Positions 47,816 to 60,908 of a DNA stretch of 64,000 nucleotides are shown here, piece by piece. Position numbers and translations under genes: made by a program. Under the pieces are notes generated by a model. The model was not told the DNA's origin and ran no database searches. It saw nothing but the letters and a program-made list of their open reading frames with translations. Source of the DNA: Arthrobacter sunyaminii (GTDB taxonomy: Bacteria > Actinomycetota > Actinomycetes > Actinomycetales > Micrococcaceae); contig NZ_CP076456.1 in NCBI RefSeq assembly GCF_018866305.1, positions 434,001 through 498,000 of the forward strand, given 5' to 3'. Position 1 is the first letter of the stretch. Each line of letters starts with the position of its first letter.

Positions 47816-48115
47816 CACACCACAGTCTGGGCAGGAAACGACTTCAAACGTTCCCGCCAAAGAAGGATTGTGTTGATCATGCTGCTTGCGTCCACTATGT
47901 GGTTCCCGGATAACAAACCCGTGTGTGGTTTGTCACCGTGGAACGAACCGCTGATTGTCCTTTCGGGGATGGTTGGGTGGTTTAGAATAAAAGAGAAGTG
48001 TTCATTCTTACGCGTGGATACTTTTTCATGACAGGCACTGTTGTTTGAGTGTTTGGTTGTGACCCATTGTTTTCCCCTCCACCAGGAGTAGTTGGCCGGT
48101 GGTGCGGGTGGTAGG
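47816..48115 (+). other. 23S-5S spacer, copy 1
   Basis: This 300-base spacer holds no tRNA or ORF. It contains a third TGTTGTTTGAG element (48039-48049). Confidence 0.7.
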
Positions 48116-48234
48116 GTTACGGCGGTCATAGCGTGGGGGAAACGCCCGGTCCCATTCCGAACCCGGAAGCTAAGACCCACTGCGCCGATGGTACTGCATC
48201 CGGGAGGGTGTGGGAGAGTAGGTCACCGCCGGAC
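48116..48234 (+). rRNA. 5S ribosomal RNA, copy 1
   Basis: GTTACGGCGGTCATAGCG at the 5' end pairs with the terminal CACCGCCGGAC. The internal CCCATTCCGAACCCGGAAGC block is diagnostic. Confidence 0.95.
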
Positions 48235-48251
48235 AATATTTCGGTAGAGAG

Positions 48252-48288
48252 AGTAAGGCCCCGCCATCGGCGGGGCCTTACTTGTTTA
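48252..48288 (+). terminator. Terminator of rRNA operon 1
   Basis: GTAAGGCCCCGCC (48253-48265), loop ATC, GGCGGGGCCTTAC (48269-48281), then TTGTTT. Confidence 0.93.
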
Positions 48289-48548
48289 ACCAGGATTCCT
48301 TCCCAGCCGGCGGTTTTGCCGGGTTACGGTTGCCCGGACGGGAGCCGTTGGCGCTGCCTTACCGCGCGGGATTGTCAAGCACATCTCAGCTATCACGCTT
48401 TTAACTTCAGTATCAGTAGATGATTCCTGCACTTCCCTTTGCACACGTTTCCCCACGAGGTAGCCTCACTGCTCACGGAGCCTCATATAAGTCTGTCCTC
48501 ACCTGGGCTCTGCGGATGTCAAAGGGTCGAGCAGAAAGCGGGAAGCTA
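48289..48548 (+). other. Upstream region of the adhesin gene
   Basis: About 260 bases between the operon 1 terminator and the adhesin start. A TTGTCA at 48372-48377 could be a -35 box, but no matching -10 at normal spacing was found. Nothing else is recognisable. Confidence 0.4.
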
Positions 48549-50615
48549 ATGAGCGTGCGTCGCAGAACCGGCAGTGTCCGGAGGGGCAGTACCCCAGTAT
48601 GGAGAGGCCGGGCCAGCGGCACGGGCATTGGGGTATTCGCCATCCTGTGTCTTCTGATGCAACTGGCATTGCCGGCACATGCCGTATTCAGCGGTGAATC
48701 CCCGGGCAACGAAGTCCCCTCGGACCTCACGGAGATCACAATGACCGGCACCGGACCGGGTCAGGGGGTGGCTGGCGGGCTGCCTCCTGCAGGTACGCCG
48801 TTCGACCCCACCACCGGGTATCCCACGGGCGTGCCGGCGGGCTATGAGACCCTCAATGAGGGGTTTGCCGGCATCATCACCACTGTTGACGCCGTCGGCA
48901 ATACGCAGCAGATGTACTGCATCGACATTCGTACCTCCACCTACACCGGCCTGGGTTATGAGAGCGGCAGCTGGGACGAATCCAATGTGCCGAACATTGG
49001 TTACGTTAATCGGGTGCTGAACAGCTACTACCCGGATCAGCCGGGCCTGCCGGAGGCGCCGTCGGACAGCATTCGGGCAGCAGCGGTTCAGGCTGCTGTG
49101 TGGTTTTTCAGCGACGGCTACGTCCTAGCGGAAAACGATCCAGTCCGGCCGTACACGGCTCCGATTGTCGCCGCAGTACTCGCGGCAGGACCGCTGACCG
49201 AGCCGCCGGCCCCCAACGTAGCTATCGATCCGCCCACTGCGTCAGGCCCCACCGACGGAGTCACCGGGCCATTCACCATTACTTCCGATGCAGGCACCAT
49301 CACCGTTGCGGTGCCGGAAGGCTACACCCTGTACACGGATCCGGCCGGTACGGCCCCGCTTGTTGGCACGACTGTCACCTCCGGCACTCAGCTGTGGGTG
49401 CGGAACGACAACCAAACCACGGATCCAGTTGATCTGACCGCCACAGCCGTGGTTCCTGTCCAGACAGGCAACGTCTACCTCTATGCCGGCAACAATCCCA
49501 GCGTCACCACTGCCCAGAAGCTCATCCTGGCAGCTGATGCGCAGATTGAGTCCAATGCACGGGCGACGGCCGAGTTCTTCGTTGCCGGCGACTTGACGGT
49601 CAGTAAGGCGTTTGCAGGTGAAGGAGCCGGGCTGCAGGGCGACATTTCCCTGGTGGTGGACTGCGGAGCATCCGGCGTCTTCACCTTCGAGATCCCCGCC
49701 GGCACGACTGAAACAGTGACTGAGACGGTCGCAGGACTTCCAGTAGGCACGGTCTGTTCAGTTACTGAACCCGTCACCGGATCAACGACGGAGGTAACAG
49801 TCACACCGGTGCTCCCGGAACCCGTGACCATCACTGACGGTGAGAACGTCCTTGCGGTTACCAACACGGTTCAGTACCTCCCGGGAGCGCTTAACGTCAC
49901 CAAGACGATCGACGGGAACGCCGCAGGTCTGCAGTCGGAAATAGTTCTCGACGTTGTGTGCGGGTCCGTTCTGGACACCAGTGTTGTCATCCCGGCAGGC
50001 AGCGCGGCCGGGACCTACGGTGAAACCCTCACTGATATCCCGGCGGGGACGGAATGTACGGTGACGGAATCGAGCACTGGGGCGACGTCGGAGGTTACCG
50101 TGGAGGCCGGTGACCCGGTAACGGTCGTTATTGAGCCGGGAGCCACGGTAAGTGCAGGCCTGGCTAATACGGTGCAATATGCCAATGGATCTCTGCAAGT
50201 AACCAAAATCGTGGCCGGAAATGGCGCCGGAAAGCAGTCCGCGTCATACCTCAACGTGGTCTGCGGAAACGAGCTCGAGCAAGTGGTGCGGATCCCCGCT
50301 GAAACCCTGCCCGGTGAGTACGTGCAGGTCTTCGACGGCATCCCTGCCGGTACCGAGTGCACTGTCACCGAGCCCACGAACGGTGAGAACGGGAACGTCA
50401 CTGTCGAGACGATTCTGCCCTACAGCGTCGTGATCGTGTCGGGTGAAACCGTAGACGCGACAGTCACTAATACCTACGCGGTTTTGGGTAAGGACACGCT
50501 GGCCAAGACCGGGGCAACCGCCACCGCACAGGTATCCCTTGCCGGAGCTGGCGCCGTCCTCATGGGCACACTGCTGGTGGCCGGGGCTGCACGACGGAGG
50601 AAGGAAATGGACTAG
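48549..50615 (+). CDS. Thioester-domain surface adhesin with DUF5979 repeats and LAKTG sorting signal
   Basis: With ATG 48549 the protein is 688 residues: a long basic signal peptide (cleavage near ALPAHA, about residue 45), then a thioester domain (about 65-220) with Cys124 in MYCIDIRTSTYTG and Gln181 in AAAVQAAVWFFSDGY, the pair that forms the reactive Cys-Gln thioester in Gram-positive adhesins. A linker domain precedes three beta-sandwich repeats of about 95 residues (starting near 349, 446 and 541; each has a VxKxxxG start and a paired Cys). The C-terminus has LAKTG (about 651), a membrane helix and RRRKEMD, a class E-type sortase signal. It would bind covalently to a host, cell-wall or matrix amine. 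An upstream in-frame start at 48420 has no signal-peptide character. The location between two rrn operons is unusual. Confidence 0.9.
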   Translation: MSVRRRTGSVRRGSTPVWRGRASGTGIGVFAILCLLMQLALPAHAVFSGESPGNEVPSDLTEITMTGTGPGQGVAGGLPPAGTPFDPTTGYPTGVPAGYETLNEGFAGIITTVDAVGNTQQMYCIDIRTSTYTGLGYESGSWDESNVPNIGYVNRVLNSYYPDQPGLPEAPSDSIRAAAVQAAVWFFSDGYVLAENDPVRPYTAPIVAAVLAAGPLTEPPAPNVAIDPPTASGPTDGVTGPFTITSDAGTITVAVPEGYTLYTDPAGTAPLVGTTVTSGTQLWVRNDNQTTDPVDLTATAVVPVQTGNVYLYAGNNPSVTTAQKLILAADAQIESNARATAEFFVAGDLTVSKAFAGEGAGLQGDISLVVDCGASGVFTFEIPAGTTETVTETVAGLPVGTVCSVTEPVTGSTTEVTVTPVLPEPVTITDGENVLAVTNTVQYLPGALNVTKTIDGNAAGLQSEIVLDVVCGSVLDTSVVIPAGSAAGTYGETLTDIPAGTECTVTESSTGATSEVTVEAGDPVTVVIEPGATVSAGLANTVQYANGSLQVTKIVAGNGAGKQSASYLNVVCGNELEQVVRIPAETLPGEYVQVFDGIPAGTECTVTEPTNGENGNVTVETILPYSVVIVSGETVDATVTNTYAVLGKDTLAKTGATATAQVSLAGAGAVLMGTLLVAGAARRRKEMD

Positions 50616-50700
50616 CAACAGGGGGCCACGTCTGAGTTCTTTATGCCGGCTATAGGCTGAAGAGCTGATGACCAGCCGGTAGAGCCCGTGGGCTCAACAT

Positions 50701-50735
50701 TGTGGGTAGCTCTCCAAACCGGAGAGCTACCCACA
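50701..50735 (+). terminator. Hairpin downstream of the adhesin gene
   Basis: A 15-bp perfect stem TGTGGGTAGCTCTCC, loop AAACC, GGAGAGCTACCCACA. No T-tract follows, so termination strength is uncertain. Confidence 0.65.
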
Positions 50736-50865
50736 GCTGTGTCATGGGAGAATAACCATGCGGCAGACAGCCAAGGGAAATTCCGAACAAAAGTGGCTTT
50801 GAAGGGCCGGAAAGCCGTTTGTTCACCGTGGTTGTTGGGACCCCGATCACAGCCCATGGGCCGAT

Positions 50866-50894
50866 TTGCGGGTGGGTCAAAACCTGTGTAAAGT
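50866..50894 (+). promoter_or_regulatory. Candidate distal promoter of rRNA operon 2
   Basis: TTGCGG (50866-50871), 17 bases, TAAAGT (50889-50894). Confidence 0.6.
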
Positions 50895-51066
50895 CTTCTA
50901 AGTCGCCGCGGCCGGGAGTTGGAAAACATCCCGAGCATGGCGGCCAAACCCCACCAAAAACATCCTGGTGATCCATCCTGCGCCTTACGGCCCGGGAGCG
51001 GAAAGCCGGAGCTTTTGCGCGGGGTCAGCCGGACAAAATGAAGCACACTTCGGGAATTACCCCGAA

Positions 51067-51096
51067 TTGCCAAATACGGTCCGGATGAAATAGAAT
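51067..51096 (+). promoter_or_regulatory. Candidate proximal promoter of rRNA operon 2
   Basis: TTGCCA (51067-51072), 18 bases, TAGAAT (51091-51096), about 65 bases before the shared leader begins. Confidence 0.7.
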
Positions 51097-51160
51097 AAAG
51101 AAACACTGCAGCGAAGAGAAAAGAAAAACATTCTTTGTTTTTCCGAGTATTTCGGATGCA

Positions 51161-51338
51161 TCTGTTGTTTGAGAACTCAATAGTGTGCCAAGTTTATTGA
51201 TACCAATTATTTTAATTGGTTGAACTGGTTGTTTCCGCCCACCCCGTGGGTTGGGAGCAGCTTTTTTAGCTGGTTTCGAATTTAGTGCAGGACTGTGCAG
51301 CCAATTTTCCTTGGCTCCGGTCTTGTGTCTGTAACACA
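51161..51338 (+). other. rRNA operon 2 leader (shared part)
   Basis: Identical to the leader of operon 1 from its base 42445 onward, including the BoxA-like element at 51163-51178. This marks the left edge of the 5.8-kb direct repeat. Confidence 0.8.
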
Positions 51339-56523
<5,185 letters not shown>

Positions 56524-56823
56524 CACACCACAGTCTGGGCAGGAAACGACTTCAAACGTTCCCGCCAAAGAAGGATTGTGTTGATCATGCTGCTTGCGTC
56601 CACTATGTGGTTCCCGGATAACAAACCCGTGTGTGGTTTGTCACCGTGGAACGAACCGCTGATTGTCCTTTCGGGGATGGTTGGGTGGTTTAGAATAAAA
56701 GAGAAGTGTTCATTCTTACGCGTGGATACTTTTTCATGACAGGCACTGTTGTTTGAGTGTTTGGTTGTGACCCATTGTTTTCCCCTCCACCAGGAGTAGT
56801 TGGCCGGTGGTGCGGGTAGAAGG
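56524..56823 (+). other. 23S-5S spacer, copy 2
   Basis: Same length as in copy 1, with two substitutions just before 5S (56818 and 56820). The TGTTGTTTGAG element is intact at 56747-56757. Confidence 0.7.
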
Positions 56824-56942
56824 GTTACGGCGGTCATAGCGTGGGGGAAACGCCCGGTCCCATTCCGAACCCGGAAGCTAAGACCCACTGCGCCGATGGT
56901 ACTGCATCCGGGAGGGTGTGGGAGAGTAGGTCACCGCCGGAC
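56824..56942 (+). rRNA. 5S ribosomal RNA, copy 2
   Basis: Identical to copy 1 over the gene; the two operons diverge shortly after it, within the terminator. Confidence 0.95.
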
Positions 56943-56959
56943 AATATTTCGGTAGAGAG

Positions 56960-56999
56960 GTTGAGGCCCGTATCTTTTGGTACGGGCCTCAACTGTTTA
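56960..56999 (+). terminator. Terminator of rRNA operon 2
   Basis: GTTGAGGCCCGTA (56960-56972), loop TCTTTTGG, TACGGGCCTCAAC (56981-56993), then TGTTT. The sequence is unrelated to the operon 1 terminator. Confidence 0.92.
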
Positions 57000-57008
57000 A
57001 CAGGCCTG

Positions 57009-57063
57009 GTCTAACCCATCGACTATCTGACCCATCAACTGTCTAACCCATCGACTATCTGAC
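57009..57063 (+). repeat. 16-bp tandem repeat, about 3.3 copies
   Basis: CTAACCCATCGACTAT (57011), CTGACCCATCAACTGT (57027), CTAACCCATCGACTAT (57043) and a partial CTGAC follow one another without gaps. Units 1 and 3 are identical, giving a 23-base exact repeat at a 32-base period. Confidence 0.85.
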
Positions 57064-57136
57064 AATGGCGTCCAGAGCCCTTGCCCACGGCGCTGAGCGG
57101 CGGTTGCCGGCCGGCGGCCGGCAGGGACATCGGCGC

Positions 57137-57151
57137 TAGGCTTGGATGATG
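57137..57151 (+). promoter_or_regulatory. -10 box and leaderless start of the SRPBCC gene
   Basis: TAGGCT (57137-57142), 6 bases, then ATG 57149. A second ATG at 57146 is only 3 bases away, so 57149 is preferred. Confidence 0.5.
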
Positions 57152-57634
57152 AATTCCTCTCTCTTTTCACATGCTGAGCAGCCCGAGCCGGCAAAGGAAA
57201 CTATTTCAGTGCCGGACATCGTCGTGGAACGGAGAGTTCCACGCGAATTGCACGAGGCCTTCAACGGTTTCACTGAATACGTACACCTGTGGTGGCCGGA
57301 GGAGCACACGCAATTTGGCGAAGGAACCCATCCGGAGTTCGAATCAGACGCCCTGACGGAAACCGGCCCAGCGGGAGAATCTGCCGTGTGGGCGACGGTG
57401 GCCAAAAGAGTGCAGGACTCTCAGCTTCTGCTGGGTTGGATGGGGCGGCATAGCCCGCAGACCCCAACCTCGGTGCAGATCAGCTTCAGTTCAGCAGACG
57501 GGACAAGCACCCTTGTCACCCTCACGCATTCCGGCTTCAACATGGTGGCGGATCCGGTGAAGACCCAGGATGAGTTCTCCGTATTCTGGCCGCAGGTTTT
57601 GGACCGTTACGCTCGCTTCATGGGTGCCCGGTAG
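57149..57634 (+). CDS. SRPBCC (AHSA1/START-like) domain protein
   Basis: This 161-residue cytoplasmic protein matches the AHSA1-type SRPBCC fold: VERRVPRELHEAFNGFTEYVH near the N-terminus, a WWPEEH segment, beta strands through VWATVAKRVQDSQLLLGW, and a C-terminal helix with FWPQVLDRYARFMG. Such domains bind hydrophobic ligands or act as co-chaperones; no specific ligand is indicated. The TAG stop also forms the start of the -10 box of the next gene, 9 bases upstream of its ATG. Confidence 0.8.
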   Translation: MNSSLFSHAEQPEPAKETISVPDIVVERRVPRELHEAFNGFTEYVHLWWPEEHTQFGEGTHPEFESDALTETGPAGESAVWATVAKRVQDSQLLLGWMGRHSPQTPTSVQISFSSADGTSTLVTLTHSGFNMVADPVKTQDEFSVFWPQVLDRYARFMGAR

Positions 57635-57646
57635 CATCCTCGTATG
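57632..57646 (+). promoter_or_regulatory. -10 box overlapping upstream stop codon; leaderless start of the FAD oxidase gene
   Basis: TAGCAT (57632-57637) includes the TAG stop of the SRPBCC gene and is followed by CCTCGT and ATG 57644. Confidence 0.55.
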
Positions 57647-59017
57647 ACCGCAGACACGCTTCTTGACCTATCCCGCTCCCTGACCGGCATCGAGATGGAC
57701 ACCGCGCCTCAGACGCTGGCAGCCTATGGAAGCGATCAGGGACCGGTCCTGGAGTACGTCAACCCTTTGGCGGTTGTGTGGGCCCGCTCCGTTGAGCAGG
57801 TCCAGCAGATTCTGCGCTGGGCTTCGCGTACCGGCACCACAGTGGTTCCCCGCGGTGCCGGGACCGGGGTGTCCGGTGGGGCCCATGCCACGGCCGGATG
57901 CATTGTCCTCAGCCTGGAGCGGATGAACAGGATCCTCGAAATTCGGCCGGAGGATGAACTGGCCATAGTGGAACCGGGGGTCATCAACGCAGACCTCAAC
58001 GCTGCTGCGGCCGAATTCGGGCTGATGTACGCACCTGATCCCGCAAGCTACCGCGTGTCCACCGTCGGCGGAAATGTTGCGACCAACGCCGGAGGGCTGC
58101 GCTGCGCTAAATACGGCGTGACACGGGACTCTGTCCTCTCCCTCGACGTCGTCCTGGCCGACGGAACGCTCATCAGCACGGGCCAGGAAACGTTTAAGGG
58201 GGTGGCCGGGTACGACTTGACCAGCCTTTTCACCGGCTCCGAAGGGACACTGGGAGTAGTGGTGGGGATAACCGTGCGGCTGCGCTACCTCCCCGTGGAT
58301 GTCTGCACGATCGCCGGATTCTTCCCTGACATCGAAAGCGCTGCAGCCGGGGTGCTGGCGGTGGGCCGCGCGCGGGTGCAGCCGGCGATCATGGAACTGC
58401 TCGACGCCGAGACCATGGTGGCGCTGGACACCGCCCACGGCTCCAACCTGCGCTCCCGCGGCGCTGCTCTGCTCCTCATCCAGACGGACGGGTACGGCGC
58501 CGCGGCCGAGGCCGACGTCGTGCGTTCAGTGCTGGGCGAGCTGGGCGGGCAGATCAGCCTGGAGGGATCGGAGGAGGCACTGCAACTGGTTGACCTTCGC
58601 CGCCACAGCCGCGGAGACGCCATCCACACCGAACACCGGGTGGGGGAGGACGTTGCGGTGCCGCGCTCCCGGCTGGTCTCCTATATCGCCGAATTGAACC
58701 GCATGGCACGCGAGCATGAGGTGCGGCTGAAAGTGGTGGCACATGCGGGAGACGGAAATCTTCATCCCACCTTCTGGGTGGACAAAACCGAGGGCAGCGC
58801 CGGCCTTCAACGGCTGGACGCTGCCCTCGATGAATCCATAGCCCTTGCCCTGGCGATGGGAGGCACCATCACCGGTGAACACGGGGTGGGCCAGTTCAAG
58901 CTCCGCTGGCTGGCGCAGGAGCAGCAGGAACAAGTCCTGGAACTGCAGCGCCGCATCAAGGCGGTGTTTGACCCGGCGGGGATCCTCAACCCGGGGAAAG
59001 CGATCCTCACCAGCTGA
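57644..59017 (+). CDS. FAD-linked oxidase (glycolate oxidase GlcD/D-lactate dehydrogenase-like)
   Basis: This 457-residue protein of the vanillyl-alcohol-oxidase fold has the FAD-binding segment VVPRGAGTGVSGGAHATAG, SYRVSTVGGNVATNAGGL and the phosphate-binding FTGSEGTLGVVVGITVRL. The C-terminal FAD-oxidase cap has VVAHAGDGNLHPTFW and TGEHGVGQFKLRW. Such enzymes oxidise 2-hydroxyacids such as D-lactate or glycolate and pass electrons to the respiratory chain. No GlcE or GlcF partner is adjacent, so a single-subunit D-2-hydroxyacid dehydrogenase is more likely than the GlcDEF complex. Confidence 0.9.
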   Translation: MTADTLLDLSRSLTGIEMDTAPQTLAAYGSDQGPVLEYVNPLAVVWARSVEQVQQILRWASRTGTTVVPRGAGTGVSGGAHATAGCIVLSLERMNRILEIRPEDELAIVEPGVINADLNAAAAEFGLMYAPDPASYRVSTVGGNVATNAGGLRCAKYGVTRDSVLSLDVVLADGTLISTGQETFKGVAGYDLTSLFTGSEGTLGVVVGITVRLRYLPVDVCTIAGFFPDIESAAAGVLAVGRARVQPAIMELLDAETMVALDTAHGSNLRSRGAALLLIQTDGYGAAAEADVVRSVLGELGGQISLEGSEEALQLVDLRRHSRGDAIHTEHRVGEDVAVPRSRLVSYIAELNRMAREHEVRLKVVAHAGDGNLHPTFWVDKTEGSAGLQRLDAALDESIALALAMGGTITGEHGVGQFKLRWLAQEQQEQVLELQRRIKAVFDPAGILNPGKAILTS

Positions 59018-59057
59018 GAGCATCCCCCCGGCAGTACCCTGTGTCTCCTGCGACACC

Positions 59058-60773
59058 TTAGGCCAGTCGAAGCCACACAGTGCAGTTCGGACGGATTTTG
59101 GTTCCTTCCAGAGCGGAAGCCGAACTCATGGCAAGCACCGGGAGCTCCGGCAGCTGGATTGGGTTGTCTCCCATGTTCATGGCGACCAGGACGTTTCCGT
59201 TGACGAAGGCCACCAGGCCTTCGGCGTCATGCTCCGGCCACCACGCGAGCGACCCGGCGCCCAGCGCCAGCTCACGGCGAATCTCCAGTGCCGTGCGGTA
59301 CATGTTCAGCGACGAGAACTGGTCCCTGCGCTGGATGTCCCGTGAATGCCGGCCCCAGTAGCCCGGCTGCGGCAGCCAGGTTTGTCCTGAGGAGCTGAAC
59401 CCGAAGGACGGTTCGTGTACTCGCCAGGGCAGAGGCACGCGGCTGCCGTCGCGGCCCACCCTAACCCCTGCTGTGCGGTGATAAGTGGGATCCTGCCGGA
59501 ACTCGTCAGGCATCAAGGTATGGTCCGGGAGGCCGAGCTCCTCGCCCTGATACAGATACACTCCGCCGGGCAATGCCAGCATCAGCATGGTGGCAGCCCG
59601 TGCCCGCGCCGCACCCAGCTGATAGTGCGGCTGGGCGTCGTTGGGCCCGATGCCGTCACCGCTGCGCAGATTATTGGCTTCCAGGCCGAAGCGGGACACA
59701 TGCCGGACGACGTCGTGGTTGGACAGCACCCAAGTGGTGGGAGCGCCTACCTTGTCGAAGGCCCGCAGTGAGGAATCGATAATCTCCCGCAACTTCTCGG
59801 GGTTCCACGGATGGGTCAGATACGCAAAGTTGAAGGCCTGCTGCATTTCATCCGAGCGGACCCAGTCCGTCAGCCGGTCCAGCGGGTCAACGTTGGCTTC
59901 GGCGCACAGGACACGGTCGCCGTCGTACTCGTCAAGGAGCTTCCGCCAGGACCTAAAGATGTCGTGGATGCCCGGCTGGCCAAACATGGGCGTGTCATAT
60001 CCGGGGAAACCTTCGGAGGAGGCGCCGTCGGCCTTCCCGCCCCAGTCAGGCAGCCCGGATTTCTTGATCAGTGCATGCGCCACATCCACCCGGAAACCGC
60101 CCACGCCGCGATCTAGCCAGAACCGCAGGATGCGCTCAAACTCTTCCCTGACCGCAGGATTGTCCCAGTTAAAGTCCGGCTGGGAGGTGTCGAAGAGATG
60201 CAGATACCACTGGCCCGGGGTTCCGTCCGGGTTGGCGATCCGGGTCCACGCTGGTCCGCCAAAGTGGGACTGCCAGTTGTTGGGCGGATTTTCGCCGTTC
60301 TCGCCGGTTCCGTCCCGGAAGATAAACATGTCGCGCTCCGGCGACCCGGGCTCCGCGGCGAGTGCTGCTTGGAACAGGGGATGCTGGTCGGAGCAGTGGT
60401 TGGGTACCAGATCCACGATGACCCGTATGCCATACTCGCCGGCTTTGGCCACCAGGGCGTCGAAATCCTCCATGGTGCCGAAGATCGGGTCCACCGAGCA
60501 GTAATCTGCGACGTCGTAACCGGCATCCTTCTGTGGAGACCGATAGAAGGGTGAGAGCCAGATGGCATCGATCGCGAGTTCAGCCAGGGCCGGGATTTCC
60601 GCGGTAATGCCGGGCAGGTCGCCAACCCCGTCACCGCGCAGATCCCGGAAGGACCGTGGATAGATCTGGTAGATCACCGAGGAACGCCACCACTCGCTGC
60701 CAGGCTGGCCGTCATGGACCGGAACAGTCCTCAGCGCACCTCCCTGGGAAGGGAAAACTGCTGATGCGGACAT
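59058..60773 (-). CDS. GH13 alpha-glucosidase (oligo-1,6-glucosidase/amylase family)
   Basis: With ATG 60773 the protein is 571 residues; ATG 60821 is an alternative start adding 16 residues. AGGAGG lies upstream but 13 bases from the ATG, so the start is uncertain. Family regions: VIYQIYPRSFRDLRGDGVGD; IVDLVPNHCSDQHPLF; GVGGFRVDVAHALIKKSG, with the nucleophile Asp; VLCAEANVD, with the acid/base Glu; and WVLSNHDVVRHVSRFG. It has no signal peptide, so it is a cytoplasmic enzyme that cleaves maltose, isomaltose or related sugars after import. It shares the neighbourhood with an ABC sugar-transport ATPase. Confidence 0.9.
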   Translation of the reverse strand: MSASAVFPSQGGALRTVPVHDGQPGSEWWRSSVIYQIYPRSFRDLRGDGVGDLPGITAEIPALAELAIDAIWLSPFYRSPQKDAGYDVADYCSVDPIFGTMEDFDALVAKAGEYGIRVIVDLVPNHCSDQHPLFQAALAAEPGSPERDMFIFRDGTGENGENPPNNWQSHFGGPAWTRIANPDGTPGQWYLHLFDTSQPDFNWDNPAVREEFERILRFWLDRGVGGFRVDVAHALIKKSGLPDWGGKADGASSEGFPGYDTPMFGQPGIHDIFRSWRKLLDEYDGDRVLCAEANVDPLDRLTDWVRSDEMQQAFNFAYLTHPWNPEKLREIIDSSLRAFDKVGAPTTWVLSNHDVVRHVSRFGLEANNLRSGDGIGPNDAQPHYQLGAARARAATMLMLALPGGVYLYQGEELGLPDHTLMPDEFRQDPTYHRTAGVRVGRDGSRVPLPWRVHEPSFGFSSSGQTWLPQPGYWGRHSRDIQRRDQFSSLNMYRTALEIRRELALGAGSLAWWPEHDAEGLVAFVNGNVLVAMNMGDNPIQLPELPVLAMSSASALEGTKIRPNCTVWLRLA

Positions 60774-60908
60774 CTCTGAGGAGGATCCTCCTGTCTCGGG
60801 AAGGTTTTTAATAAGTTCCATCGACACTATTAAACGCAACAGCTGCGCCTGCTGCCATGAACTGGGCCACAGGCCGCAACAACGATGCCGCGCGGGTGCC
60901 GCCCGACG

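Larger units (their letters stand above)
50616..51160 (+). other. Non-coding region between the adhesin and rRNA operon 2
   Basis: This 545-base stretch has no convincing gene. It contains a strong hairpin (50701-50735) and two candidate rrn promoters (50866-50894 and 51067-51096). It is not shared with the region upstream of operon 1. Confidence 0.7.
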
